From assembly GCA_023444095.1 (NCBI GenBank), contig JAEZRP010000032.1, positions 82,847 through 146,846 on the forward strand: a stretch of 64,000 nt of DNA. Reading direction: 5' to 3'. The DNA is from Bacillota bacterium. GTDB lineage: Bacteria > Bacillota > Clostridia > Christensenellales > Aristaeellaceae. Both the position numbers and the translations under genes were made by a program. Position 1 is the first letter of the stretch. Every line of letters starts with the position of its first letter. The notes under the pieces were generated by a model. The model made no database searches. It was not told the DNA's origin and worked only from the letters and a program-made list of their open reading frames with translations. Of the stretch, positions 42,531-51,368 are shown in pieces.

Positions 42531-44549
42531 TCAGTTCTGCTGGCTCTTGTAGTAGAACTGCTCGAACAGGAATCCCCAGCCGATGGCGATGCCGCCGGAC
42601 GGCACGTTCCCGATGTCGGAGTTGATCACGACGCACACGTCCATGGAGTAGAACGGCGTGATGAGGTACTTCATGTCGGCCATGGCCTTTCGCACCGAGG
42701 GATAAACCTCGTTCACGGCCGTGCCCGCGTCGACGGTCAGGAGGGACTCCGTCATCAGGAGGAAGTCCTTGACCTCCTGCGGAGGCTCAAGGTACTGGCC
42801 GGGATCGAGCGCCGCGCCGCTCAGGCCGCCCGCTTTGACCCAGCTGCTCCAAAGGGGCGCCCAGTATCCGATGCCCCAATCGTTGATCCACCAGGTCGTT
42901 GCAGCGTCGCTGTACGCGAAGACCATCGGCACCTCGTTGGCCTCGACGGAGGTCGCCAGCAGAGAGCCCGCAGTCGTGTACACCGAGGCGTTCAACCCGA
43001 TCTCGCGCCAGAATTCGACGAGCAGCTCCGCCATCGGTACCCAGTAGGTGTTGCTCTCGCTGCCGCTGTTCCAGAACTGCCACTGGAACGGGAGGCCGCT
43101 CGGCGTCTCACGATAGCCGTCGCCGTCCAAATCCTTCATGCCCATCTCGTCGAGCAGCGCGTTCGCGCCGTCGATGTCATGGTCGCACGCGAAGTATTCG
43201 CTGCGCACGGTGAAGCCCTTATACACGGCCTCGCTGATCTCGTCCGCATCGATCGCGATGGTGATGGCGTCGAGGAAGCGCCGGTCCGTCACGACTTCCT
43301 GCCACGCCTTCGAGGCGTCGTCGTCCTTGACGGAGCCGTCGGGATTCAGCCCGTAGGTGGCGTTAACGTAGATGGGCATCGGATTTCCATGGTTGCTGGT
43401 GATGTAGGCGGCGATGCGCGCGGTCTCGGCATTCTCGCGATAGAGCGAGAGGTTGTCGATGGACGCCGCCTCGCGCAAAAAGTCGCATTCGCCCGTGATG
43501 GTCTTGAGCTGCACCATCTCGGCGTTCTCGACGAGCGTCGTGGTCACGTAGTCGATGTAGGGAAGCTGCTGGCCCGCCGCATCCACCTTGAAATAGTAAG
43601 GATTGCGCGCGTAGGTGATGACGCCGTTCTCATCCGATTCCATCACCCAGCCGTAGAGGACGGGCATGTTCTTTTCGAGAAGGCCCGGGAACGTCTTAGT
43701 CGCGAGGAAGTCGGCGGGGTCTGGAATCTCCCAGTTCGTCATGTCGATCGCGTTGAACACGTAGGTCCACACGCCCTCGGCGGTCGGATCGTCGTAGCCC
43801 AGCGCGGCGGCATACGGCGCGATGAAGTCGTAGTACGCCTCAAGGGAGCCGTGGATCTCCTCCGCGTAGTCCACGTGGAAGGGTTTCAGGTATTCTGCGG
43901 GCTTGAGAAGCTCCGTGTAGCCCTTCCAGCCATTGACCGAGAGGTGTACGAGGAAGCCGCCGTAGCTCGCCTTGAACGAGAGGGAGAAGGTTTCATCGTC
44001 GATCACGGCGAATGTGAACGGATCGCCCGCGGACGAGCCGCCGTCCCTCATGTAAGCCGCGACGACAGGGTTGAGCGCCTCGTTGAACACGAAATCGTTG
44101 ATGGCGAAGGCGAAGTCCTCCATCGTCACCTCCGTCCCGTCGGACCACTTGAGGCCGCCGCGCAGCTTGAAGGTGAAAACGGTGTTGTCCTCGTTCGCCT
44201 CGTAGGATTCGAGGATGTTGGGCAATATCTCGTCGCTGGCGGACGAGGACATGGACAGAAGCGCTTCGTTCAGGCCGATGAAGCAGTCGGAGCTCCACGC
44301 AACCGACGGCGTGATCAGTCGGAGCGTGCCACCGTAGTTGCCGACCTCGTACGTCAGATACTCGTCGGCGGCCTCCTTGACCAGCTTCGGCACATCCGGC
44401 AGGCGCTCTGCGACGGGCGGCAGCGCGCCGGACGCCACGGCCTCATTCAGGATCGGCGACTGCGCGTATGCCGCCTCGGACGCCTGCGCCGGGAAGGCAC
44501 ACAGGCCGAGCGTCAACACGAGCGCCAGCAGGACGGACAGTTTTCTCAT
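42531..44549 (-). CDS. Solute-binding protein, family 5, without adjacent permeases
   Basis: A 672-residue secreted binding protein. The Sec signal peptide (MRKLSVLLALVLTLGLCAF..., cleavage after AQA near residue 23) has no typical lipobox. Family-typical segments are LRGGLKWSDGTEVTMEDFAFAIND (quoted in part; near residue 130) and the late ITPFYSMDVCVVIN. It closes a minus-strand operon with a glycosidase-like, a URO-D-like and a PMI-like cupin gene and is followed by a terminator, so there are no permease genes in its unit. The second importer 11 kb away is a plausible membrane partner (inference). Confidence 0.88.
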   Translation of the reverse strand: MRKLSVLLALVLTLGLCAFPAQASEAAYAQSPILNEAVASGALPPVAERLPDVPKLVKEAADEYLTYEVGNYGGTLRLITPSVAWSSDCFIGLNEALLSMSSSASDEILPNILESYEANEDNTVFTFKLRGGLKWSDGTEVTMEDFAFAINDFVFNEALNPVVAAYMRDGGSSAGDPFTFAVIDDETFSLSFKASYGGFLVHLSVNGWKGYTELLKPAEYLKPFHVDYAEEIHGSLEAYYDFIAPYAAALGYDDPTAEGVWTYVFNAIDMTNWEIPDPADFLATKTFPGLLEKNMPVLYGWVMESDENGVITYARNPYYFKVDAAGQQLPYIDYVTTTLVENAEMVQLKTITGECDFLREAASIDNLSLYRENAETARIAAYITSNHGNPMPIYVNATYGLNPDGSVKDDDASKAWQEVVTDRRFLDAITIAIDADEISEAVYKGFTVRSEYFACDHDIDGANALLDEMGMKDLDGDGYRETPSGLPFQWQFWNSGSESNTYWVPMAELLVEFWREIGLNASVYTTAGSLLATSVEANEVPMVFAYSDAATTWWINDWGIGYWAPLWSSWVKAGGLSGAALDPGQYLEPPQEVKDFLLMTESLLTVDAGTAVNEVYPSVRKAMADMKYLITPFYSMDVCVVINSDIGNVPSGGIAIGWGFLFEQFYYKSQQN

Positions 44550-44567
44550 TTGGATTCCCTCCTTATA

Positions 44568-45779
44568 TCAGCGGCTTTGCCGCATCGATTCGACCGGCAT
44601 GTCGGGATGGTTCGGACCGAAGTGCTTGAGGATGACGAGCGGCTCGACCTTGCTCAGATTGCGGATCACGACGCCTTCCCGCGCGGCCTTCTCGGTCACG
44701 AAGAACTCGTCGCAGGTGAGCTGGCCGAAGCGGATGAGCGTCGGCGTCTCGCAATCGTGGACGCCGAAGGTTCCGCGGCCCTGGGTCAGGATCGCGCCGT
44801 ACGCCGCGCCGTCTTTGATCGTGACCGTCCGGCCCGGATCTACCGTCAGCTCCTTTGCGCCGACGTACTCGTTTGCGTACACTACCCACTTCTCGGAACA
44901 TCCCTCCGGCGCGGGCGCGGGAGCGGGCGGGCGGAAATAGTGCGCGCGGTAGTCCGGGTCGACGTTCTTCTCCCAGTCGAGCAAGGAAAAGATGTAATCG
45001 ATGTCGTCCTTTTTGTCCGGCGGGCAGTTCTCATTGAGGAAGAACGGGTCGTACACCTCGTCCGAGGCGACGTTCTCGAAAACGGAATTGACGTCGCTGT
45101 TCCACTGCGGCTCGTAGGTTAGGACGGACCCGGGCGCGTGAATGACGCCCGCGGGGGTATACCAGCCCGTGCCCAGCTGGATGCGGTACGCGCGGGAGAG
45201 TTCCGTGATGCGGTTATCGGTAAGCGCGTAGGCCCGGAGCCTCGATTTCACCTCCTCCGGCGTCACGTCGGGCGAGAAGCCGAAGTAGGTAACGGGCATC
45301 GTGCCCATGTGGTTGTTGAGCTGCGGCGGAAAGTAGTAACACTCGGGTTTCCCCAGCCGCCCGACGCGCGCCGCCTTTTCAAAGGTCAGGTGCACATGGT
45401 GAAAAAGCGGCACGCCAAAGTCAAAGAACTTCGAGTACATCGGCCACGTGCCGTACTTCTCCCAGAGCGTTTCGCCGACCGCCTCCGCGCCCATCTCCGC
45501 GATGGCATCCCGCAGCAGGAATCTGTCTTTGGGATCGCCCGAGGGCGCGACGTAGCTCAGCCCCTCGTCGGGCGCGGCGAGCGGGCCGTTGTTGGCAGGG
45601 ATGACGGAGGAGAGCCAGCGCTCCTTGATCGCGCCGCGCGCCGTTCCGAGCGCGTAGTAGTCGTCCGGGTGGAGCTTCAGCCTATGGCCGGCCCGGGAAA
45701 AGAGGCGCGGCACGAATACCGGCGCGAGCCGAAAGATGCCCTCGCCCCGCTCGCACGCCTCGCGAATCTGTTTTTCCAT
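44568..45779 (-). CDS. Phosphomannose isomerase-like cupin protein
   Basis: A 403-residue protein with the two-domain cupin layout of class I phosphomannose isomerases. FHHVHLTFEKAAR (near residue 126) and YYFPPQLNN (near 147) supply histidine/polar metal-ligand-type residues, and the segment GWYTPAGVIHAPGS (near 205) matches the second metal-binding strand with its histidine. A second cupin barrel occupies about 300-400. It could isomerise or epimerise a sugar phosphate in the cytosol. It lies between the URO-D-like gene and the solute-binding-protein gene in the LacI-controlled operon. The substrate is unknown. Confidence 0.75.
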   Translation of the reverse strand: MEKQIREACERGEGIFRLAPVFVPRLFSRAGHRLKLHPDDYYALGTARGAIKERWLSSVIPANNGPLAAPDEGLSYVAPSGDPKDRFLLRDAIAEMGAEAVGETLWEKYGTWPMYSKFFDFGVPLFHHVHLTFEKAARVGRLGKPECYYFPPQLNNHMGTMPVTYFGFSPDVTPEEVKSRLRAYALTDNRITELSRAYRIQLGTGWYTPAGVIHAPGSVLTYEPQWNSDVNSVFENVASDEVYDPFFLNENCPPDKKDDIDYIFSLLDWEKNVDPDYRAHYFRPPAPAPAPEGCSEKWVVYANEYVGAKELTVDPGRTVTIKDGAAYGAILTQGRGTFGVHDCETPTLIRFGQLTCDEFFVTEKAAREGVVIRNLSKVEPLVILKHFGPNHPDMPVESMRQSR

Positions 45780-45784
45780 TCAAC

Positions 45785-46846
45785 TCATCCTTTCACGTTC
45801 AGGAAAAGCCGGGTCTTCCGCATGAAGTAGTCGAACAGTTCCAGCGGCACCTCCGGGGGAATCAGGTGATCCGGTGCGAGGATCCACCTGACGCCGGGCG
45901 CGCGCATGGGCAAAAGCCGCTCGAACTCCGCGTCGATGGTCGCACGGGACGTCCAGAGCGCGCGCTTGTCGAAGCCGCCCATGATCGTCAGGTCGGGATA
46001 CGCCTTCGCGATTTTGGTGACGTCCATCCCCGCCTGCACCTCGAAGGGCATCATCATGTTGATCCCCGCGTCCAGAAACAGCGGGATGAGCTCCGAGCAG
46101 TCTCCGTCCGTGTCGACCGCGACGAATGGGATGTCGTTTCTGTCGGCGAAGTCCCGGATGCGGCGGTAGTTCGGGAGCATGAACCTTTTCACCATCGCGG
46201 GCGAGATGAGGCTGCCGTTGCGGCCCGACATGTCCTCCCAGATGTGGATGACGTCCACCTTCGCCGCGCGGACGGCGCGCGCGTAGATGGCGAGCCAGAA
46301 CGTAGTCAGATAGTCCATCATTTCCCAGACCAGATCCTGCTCGTCGTACATCCAGAAAAGAAGCGTCTCGACGCCCACCATGTCCCGCAGCGTGCCGAAC
46401 AGTCCATAGGGGTACGCGCCCAGCTGAAGCGCCGCATCGGGCCTTTCCGATACCAGATTTTGGGGCACGCGCGCGGGCTCATCCGGATCGAGCCTGGCCT
46501 TCAGCGCCTCCCAGTCCGCGCGGCACTTGACGGGATAATCGAGGTAGTGCGGGATGGACGCGCCCGTACGGCGCACCTCCTGCGTGATCCCGAGCCGGTC
46601 GCGGATGACGCGGGTGTGCGCCCGCTCCTCGATCACGACTTCCTCAAACGCCGGAAGGTAGCCGCAATTGACATTCAGGATTTCGATCCCCTCGTCGACG
46701 CCGTATTCCGCCTTCCAGTCGCGCGCAAGCCCCTCCTCCCGCCAGCGCGCGACCGCCTCCGGCCACGGCCCGAAGTAGAAGAAAAACGGTTTGCGGTCGA
46801 CGGGCGCGCCCGCCGCCAGCGCGCGGAGCCGCTCGCGATTGTTCAT
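45785..46846 (-). CDS. URO-D superfamily protein (uroporphyrinogen decarboxylase/methyltransferase fold)
   Basis: A 353-residue TIM-barrel protein. The start MNNRERLRAL at 46846 overlaps the stop of the upstream glycosidase-like gene (ATGA); a longer frame to 46963 is rejected because it only reads through that gene. Family features are the N-terminal RERLRAL, the IHIWEDMSGRNGSLISPAMVKRFMLP block (quoted in part; near residue 205) and FVAVDTDGDCSELI near 240. The H-x-C zinc motif of methylcobalamin:CoM methyltransferases is replaced by a D-T-D-G-D sequence, so methyl transfer of that type is doubtful. Porphyrin synthesis is unlikely in this sugar operon. Confidence 0.82.
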   Translation of the reverse strand: MNNRERLRALAAGAPVDRKPFFFYFGPWPEAVARWREEGLARDWKAEYGVDEGIEILNVNCGYLPAFEEVVIEERAHTRVIRDRLGITQEVRRTGASIPHYLDYPVKCRADWEALKARLDPDEPARVPQNLVSERPDAALQLGAYPYGLFGTLRDMVGVETLLFWMYDEQDLVWEMMDYLTTFWLAIYARAVRAAKVDVIHIWEDMSGRNGSLISPAMVKRFMLPNYRRIRDFADRNDIPFVAVDTDGDCSELIPLFLDAGINMMMPFEVQAGMDVTKIAKAYPDLTIMGGFDKRALWTSRATIDAEFERLLPMRAPGVRWILAPDHLIPPEVPLELFDYFMRKTRLFLNVKG

Positions 46847-48726
46847 ACCGAGCCCTTCGCGGCGCGCCCGACGGCGTAAAGGATCGCCTCGATGTTGATC
46901 GCGCTCTCCCACGGACGGCAGCGGCAGTTGTAGGGAACGCCGTTTTTGTAATATTCCGCCCACATGCCGCGGCTGTCGATCATGTCGAGCGCGAGGCTCA
47001 GGGCCCGCTCCTCGAGCCCCGTTCCCAGATACGCCATGTTATAGAGAAACAGTCCGAAGTCGTAGCCCAACGAACGGTCGCCCTCGATGTCGCTCGAGAC
47101 GTAACCCGTGCGCTCGAACGCGTCCGTGTAGGGCCGCGCGTTTTCGGCGAGCTCCTCCCTCGTAAAGACGGTGGTGTGGTAATAGGCCGGAAGCAGGTTG
47201 ACAGAGCCCAGCAAAAACCGCTTGTCCGAGGCGCAGGGAAGGCGCGCGGGCTTTCCGAGGCAGTCGGGGCAGCGATAGACGCCGTCCGGCCCGCGTTCGA
47301 CCCAGGTCAGCTTCGCGGGCACGCCCTCCAACTCCTCAAGCTGACAGAAGCCGAAGTGGTAGCGCGGCGGGATGTCATACCGTTCCCGCGCGGGGTTGTT
47401 TCCGTAGAGCACGCCGCTCGACACAAAGTTCTCCCGGTAGAGCGCCTCCGCTTCCTCGACCGCCTCCGCGATCCGTGCGCGCGCGTCTCCGAGAAGTCCG
47501 CGCGGCGCATCGAACGCGAGCGCGCGCTTCGCGCCTTCGATGAACAAAAGCGTCGATTCCGCCGAGCCGTGGTAGAGGAAGGGGCGCGGGAAGATGTGCC
47601 CGGCGATGTACGTTTCGTCCCCGCTGAAGCCCGTCATGCCATGCTTCAAGTGTTTGAGCTGAACCGCGAGCGCCCACGCGAGCATGTCGAAGATCGATTC
47701 GACGAACGTCGCCTCCTCGGTGACGGCGAGATACTCGAACGCGCAGAACACGACGTACGCGGGCACCTCCACCTCGTCGTTTGAGAACATGAGCCGCGCG
47801 TCCTCGTTTCCCATCGATTCCGCGTTGTAGAGGTTTCCGTAGATCCGCCATTTTGCGTACCAGAACGCGAGGATGTCGCGCGCCTCGTCGGGATAGCCCA
47901 TGCGCAGGAGTCCGCGCAGGACGCCCGACTGGTCGCGCACGTATGCCATGGGATAGAAGTGGCCCGCCATCACGCCGCCCGACCGGGACTTTTGCGCCTT
48001 GATCCCGATCGCCGCGCTTTCGAGCGCCGCGCGGATGCGCGCGCACTCCGGGTGATCGTCGGGAACGCTTTCCCGCACGCGCGCGCCCCGCGCGAGGAAC
48101 GCGCGCCAGAAGGCCTCGTCGCGGATCTCGACGTCCTGCCCCGAGAGGGCGAACGCGAGGGTTTCATCGAGTTCCGGCGTCTTGGCGACCACGATGGTCA
48201 GCGTCCCCTCTCCCGGCAAAATCTCGACCGTCTCCCCATCCGGAGAGAGGCGCGCGCAGCCTTCGGCGAGAAAGACCATCCGGTGCTCCGTGCGGAGGAC
48301 GTCCGTCAAAAAGCAGGGGGTTCCCGGAGCCATGATGTGAACCGCGCACTCGACCTTGCGCCCGCTCACGCCGTACTCCGGCCTGACGTACGTGCGCACG
48401 CCGCTCGTCCGCCGGTAACGGAGCGCACAGGGAAATTCGGCTGCGATCTTCCGCACAAACACATTGCGCTCCGGATCCATCCCATCCGTAAAAACGTTTT
48501 TAAATCCATCTTGCCTCAGCGTATGCCGCCAGCAGTTCGATCCGCTCTCCCGTGCCGCCTGAACCACGAATCCGGCGTCGGTCTCGATTGTTCCGAACGA
48601 CGGAGAGGTATAATCCGGCCCGAAAATGGGGCCGAGATCGGGTCCCTTGCCGTAAATCAGGAATTCTCCGTTGCCGATCGCGTGAACCGCGCCATCTCGG
48701 CCACATCGATCCGAATGAGCTCCCAT
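46843..48726 (-). CDS. Six-hairpin glycoside hydrolase-like protein
   Basis: A 627-residue protein: an N-terminal beta-sandwich-like part (about 1-200) followed by an (alpha/alpha)6-barrel-type domain with helices carrying YPMAYVRDQSGVLRGLLRMGYPDEA (quoted in part; near residue 265), GMTGFSGDETYIAG (near 370) and SLGYDFGLFLYNM (near 565). This is the layout of six-hairpin glycosidases such as GH15/GH63/GH78-like enzymes. There is no signal peptide, so it would act inside the cell on an imported glycoside. Candidate acids are the D and E residues of those segments. GGAGG is 6 bases ahead of the ATG. It is the first gene of the LacI-controlled operon. Confidence 0.75.
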   Translation of the reverse strand: MGAHSDRCGRDGAVHAIGNGEFLIYGKGPDLGPIFGPDYTSPSFGTIETDAGFVVQAARESGSNCWRHTLRQDGFKNVFTDGMDPERNVFVRKIAAEFPCALRYRRTSGVRTYVRPEYGVSGRKVECAVHIMAPGTPCFLTDVLRTEHRMVFLAEGCARLSPDGETVEILPGEGTLTIVVAKTPELDETLAFALSGQDVEIRDEAFWRAFLARGARVRESVPDDHPECARIRAALESAAIGIKAQKSRSGGVMAGHFYPMAYVRDQSGVLRGLLRMGYPDEARDILAFWYAKWRIYGNLYNAESMGNEDARLMFSNDEVEVPAYVVFCAFEYLAVTEEATFVESIFDMLAWALAVQLKHLKHGMTGFSGDETYIAGHIFPRPFLYHGSAESTLLFIEGAKRALAFDAPRGLLGDARARIAEAVEEAEALYRENFVSSGVLYGNNPARERYDIPPRYHFGFCQLEELEGVPAKLTWVERGPDGVYRCPDCLGKPARLPCASDKRFLLGSVNLLPAYYHTTVFTREELAENARPYTDAFERTGYVSSDIEGDRSLGYDFGLFLYNMAYLGTGLEERALSLALDMIDSRGMWAEYYKNGVPYNCRCRPWESAINIEAILYAVGRAAKGSV

Positions 48727-48742
48727 ATATCTCCTCCGCTCA

Positions 48743-48807
48743 CAAAAACGTATTTATTGAACACCTGGATTTTAGCACGAATTGGGTGGTAAGTCAACGT
48801 TTTTCGG
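48743..48807 (-). promoter_or_regulatory. Promoter of the glycosidase operon with LacI operators
   Basis: On the minus strand TTGACT (48792-48797) and TAAAAT (48769-48774) are 17 bases apart. A LacI-type operator CAAAAACG/TATTTAT (48743-48757) lies just downstream of the start site, and a second half-site AAAAACGTT (complement about 48796-48804) overlaps the -35 box. Repression by the divergently encoded LacI protein is the obvious reading. Confidence 0.72.
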
Positions 48808-48858
48808 AAATATAAAGTAAATTCACTTGAAATTTTTGTGGTTATGTGGTCAATTCTT

Positions 48859-48874
48859 ATAAAAACGTTTTTAT
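48859..48874 (+). promoter_or_regulatory. Perfect LacI-type operator
   Basis: ATAAAAAC-GTTTTTAT is a perfect 16-bp palindrome with the central CG of LacI-family operators. It lies in the divergent region just upstream of the regulator's own -35 box and shares its core with the two sites nearer the glycosidase gene. Confidence 0.75.
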
Positions 48875-48880
48875 GCTATC

Positions 48881-48909
48881 TTGCGTTTTTTAGCAGATTC
48901 GGATATAAT
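48881..48909 (+). promoter_or_regulatory. Promoter of the LacI-family regulator gene
   Basis: TTGCGT (48881-48886) and TATAAT (48904-48909) are 17 bases apart. The -35 box runs into GTTTTTTA, a further operator-like half-site, so the regulator probably limits its own synthesis. Confidence 0.7.
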
Positions 48910-48936
48910 GCAAGAAAATGCCGGGGAGGGATCAAA

Positions 48937-49980
48937 GTGAATCCATCGATCAAGGACGTGGCGCGGCTCTCCGGCACCTCGATCTCGACCGTATCCAACG
49001 CGCTCAGCGGCAGCCGGAACGTGAGTCCCGAGCTGCGGGAGCGCGTTTTGCGCGCCGCCGCCGAACTGGGCTACACAGTCAACCCCATCGCGCGCAACTT
49101 AAAGAGCGGCCGCTCAGACACCGTGCTGGTGGTCATCGCGGACATCAACTGTATCTTCTTCGCGCCGCTTTTGAAGGGCGTCGAGCGCGTGCTGAGCGAG
49201 GCTGGGTACGCAATCACCATCTGCGACGCGAATTTCAGCCAGCGCCGCGTGATCGAAGCGATCCGCCGGATGCGCGGCCAACGCGCGAAGGGCGTCATCG
49301 TCAGCGGCATGTCGGGCGACGAATGCACGCAATTCTACCATCAATACGTATCGGAAGGCGACATGCGCGAAACGCCCGTCGTGAATGTCGAGGACGACCT
49401 GAGCGCCGTCGGGATCGACTCGGTCTTTATCGACAACTACGAGGCCGCTTATCAGGCGACCAGTCATCTGATCGAGCTGGGCTGCCGGCGGATTTTGCAC
49501 ATCGCCGGCCAGTCGGGCGTCTCCAGGTTGCGGCTGCGCGGGTATGCGGACGCGCTCGCCGCGCACGGGATCGACGCGGACGAGGGGTTGATCCGCACGG
49601 GGACGATGATGCCCGTGAGCGGCTGTGAAGCGACGAGGGAGACGCTCCGCCGCAGTGTCAAGATCGACGGCGTGTTTGCCGCCAACGACCAGATGGCGGT
49701 CGGCGCGCTTCGGGCACTCTCCGGCGCGAGCATCGAGGTGCCGGACGCGGTAAAGGTCGTGGGTTTTGACAACACATTCATCTCCTCCATCGTGGATCCG
49801 GCACTCACGACCGTCTCGGTTCCAACCTACGAGATGGGCAAGCAGGCTGCGCGGCTGCTGCTTGAGCGCATCAGCGAGCCGGAACCCGCCGCGCGCGCGG
49901 TTCGCATGGACTACGAGCTGATCATCCGACGCTCCACGGTGCGCACCGCTCGAACGAACTGGGAAATGGAATACTGGTGA
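48937..49980 (+). CDS. LacI-family transcriptional repressor
   Basis: A 347-residue repressor. GTG 48937 is chosen because GGGGAGGG is 6 bases upstream and the product then begins with the canonical headpiece (SIKDVARLSGTSISTVSNAL; residues 4-23, hinge near 60). The periplasmic-binding-protein-like effector domain follows with GVFAANDQMAVGALRAL near 240 and VKVVGFDN near 268. A longer upstream frame is rejected, since it would cross the promoter. It is divergent from the glycosidase operon, whose control region holds matching operators. Confidence 0.95.
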   Translation: MNPSIKDVARLSGTSISTVSNALSGSRNVSPELRERVLRAAAELGYTVNPIARNLKSGRSDTVLVVIADINCIFFAPLLKGVERVLSEAGYAITICDANFSQRRVIEAIRRMRGQRAKGVIVSGMSGDECTQFYHQYVSEGDMRETPVVNVEDDLSAVGIDSVFIDNYEAAYQATSHLIELGCRRILHIAGQSGVSRLRLRGYADALAAHGIDADEGLIRTGTMMPVSGCEATRETLRRSVKIDGVFAANDQMAVGALRALSGASIEVPDAVKVVGFDNTFISSIVDPALTTVSVPTYEMGKQAARLLLERISEPEPAARAVRMDYELIIRRSTVRTARTNWEMEYW

Positions 49981-50090
49981 TCGCGACACGGTTTCGCAAA
50001 GTGGCGGCGCGCGCAAATTGCGCCCGGCTCCAAAGCTGCCGCGCTTTGAGGCTGATCCAAATATGACGGCGGAAACTGACGGCCATCTAT

Positions 50091-50136
50091 AAAAAAAAGC
50101 GGACGCGCGGGCCTTGGCCCGCCGCGTCCGCTTTTT
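50091..50136. terminator. Bidirectional terminator between the LacI gene and the URO-D-like gene
   Basis: GCGGACGCG (50099-50107) pairs with CGCGTCCGC (50123-50131), enclosing the palindrome CGGGCC-TT-GGCCCG, with one unpaired C. An A8 run precedes and a T5 run follows, so it serves both converging transcripts. Confidence 0.88.
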
Positions 50137-50140
50137 GTGT

Positions 50141-51364
50141 TCACGGCCTGTAATGCTCGAGTCCCTCGCGCGCGAGCTCCACATAGCGGCGCACCTTCTG
50201 CCACGTTCCGACGCGGTAGACGTCGCGCACGGCGATCTCGAGCTTGCAGCCGGACGCGCATTCCGCCGTGTGGCGGAAGTGCGCGCGCACCGCATCCTCG
50301 TTGAGCGAATCCCCCACACCCAGAAGGTTCGGAGAGGGCTTCCGGAGGTACACGGCCGTTCTGTTCCGGAGGGCTTCCCCCATCTTCCCCTCGTCGCACC
50401 ACGGGGAGATCGAGACCTTGCGGATGTTCGGAACCGTCGAGAGGCAGCCCGGCCAGATGCCGTGCACGGCCTCGCAGCAGCCATAGGAAACGAGCCCGGA
50501 TAGCTCCATGAGCCGCCTGTAGTAAGGGAACACGAATTCCCGGTACATCTCGGGCGACACACCGCTGGTCTCCTGCGAGTCCAGATAGAGCCACATGTCG
50601 GAGAGCGTGGCCGCATCCTTCCGATCCGGCAGCTCGTCCGTGAAGCAGTAACTGCCCTGCGCGAGGTGCTGGCCGCGGGCGGCGCTTCGGAGAAGGCCCT
50701 CGCGCTCAAGCATGCGGAAATAGCTCTCGTAGTCGCTTGTCAGCATCTCCATCATGCGGCGAAAGAGAGCCGGCGAATCTTCCATCGCGATGAACATATC
50801 CTCCATCGACATAATGTGGACGATATCCTGCGTGGGCGAGGCGTAGAGGGAGAAGCCGTCCGGGCGGACGGGCAGGATATCGCCGACGAGACCTTCGAGG
50901 ACTTCCGCGTCGCGCGCGGCCTTTTCCCTGTCGATACCGAACACAGAGGGCCCGAGCTTGTAAAAATCCTCTTCCAGATCCTCGATGTGCGGGATGAAGC
51001 GATGGCCGAGGCTGCCCGTTTCCTCTCTCGAGACCTTGAGGCCGAAGGGAACAAACCATGTCCGTGGGCGCGTTCCGATGTGGTCCGGCACGAGCGTGTC
51101 GTCCCCGAACAGCGTTCGATTCACGACGTTCCGCAGCAGCATCGCCTCGACGCCGCGCGCCTCTTCTCCTTCGCATTCCATCAGGGACGGGAGAATATCC
51201 TGCTCGAACGTCCACAGTTCCACGCGCAGCATCGGCCGCGTGTCCGCCTTCATCGCCCCGTTGCGCAGCCATTCGTCCTCCAGCGCACGATTCCCGTCGC
51301 CTCGCGCGAGCGCGATCTGTTTATCCGCGAGCGCGCGGATGCGCGATCTGTCCTTTTCCGTCAT
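50141..51364 (-). CDS. URO-D superfamily protein (second)
   Basis: A 407-residue protein of the uroporphyrinogen-decarboxylase/corrinoid methyltransferase fold. The family-like parts are FIPHIEDLEEDF near residue 123, IMSMEDMFIAMEDSPALFRRMMEML near 185 (quoted in part), SGVSPEMYREFVFPYYRRLMEL near 270 and the cysteine-rich GCCEAVHGIWPGCLSTVPNI near 300. A C-C-x3-H arrangement replaces the H-x-C zinc motif. Its gene is followed by the bidirectional terminator and preceded within 4 bases by the AraC gene, with which it forms an operon. The reaction is unknown; a glycan or methyl-group pathway is suggested by context only. Confidence 0.75.
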   Translation of the reverse strand: MTEKDRSRIRALADKQIALARGDGNRALEDEWLRNGAMKADTRPMLRVELWTFEQDILPSLMECEGEEARGVEAMLLRNVVNRTLFGDDTLVPDHIGTRPRTWFVPFGLKVSREETGSLGHRFIPHIEDLEEDFYKLGPSVFGIDREKAARDAEVLEGLVGDILPVRPDGFSLYASPTQDIVHIMSMEDMFIAMEDSPALFRRMMEMLTSDYESYFRMLEREGLLRSAARGQHLAQGSYCFTDELPDRKDAATLSDMWLYLDSQETSGVSPEMYREFVFPYYRRLMELSGLVSYGCCEAVHGIWPGCLSTVPNIRKVSISPWCDEGKMGEALRNRTAVYLRKPSPNLLGVGDSLNEDAVRAHFRHTAECASGCKLEIAVRDVYRVGTWQKVRRYVELAREGLEHYRP

Positions 51365-51368
51365 GCGA

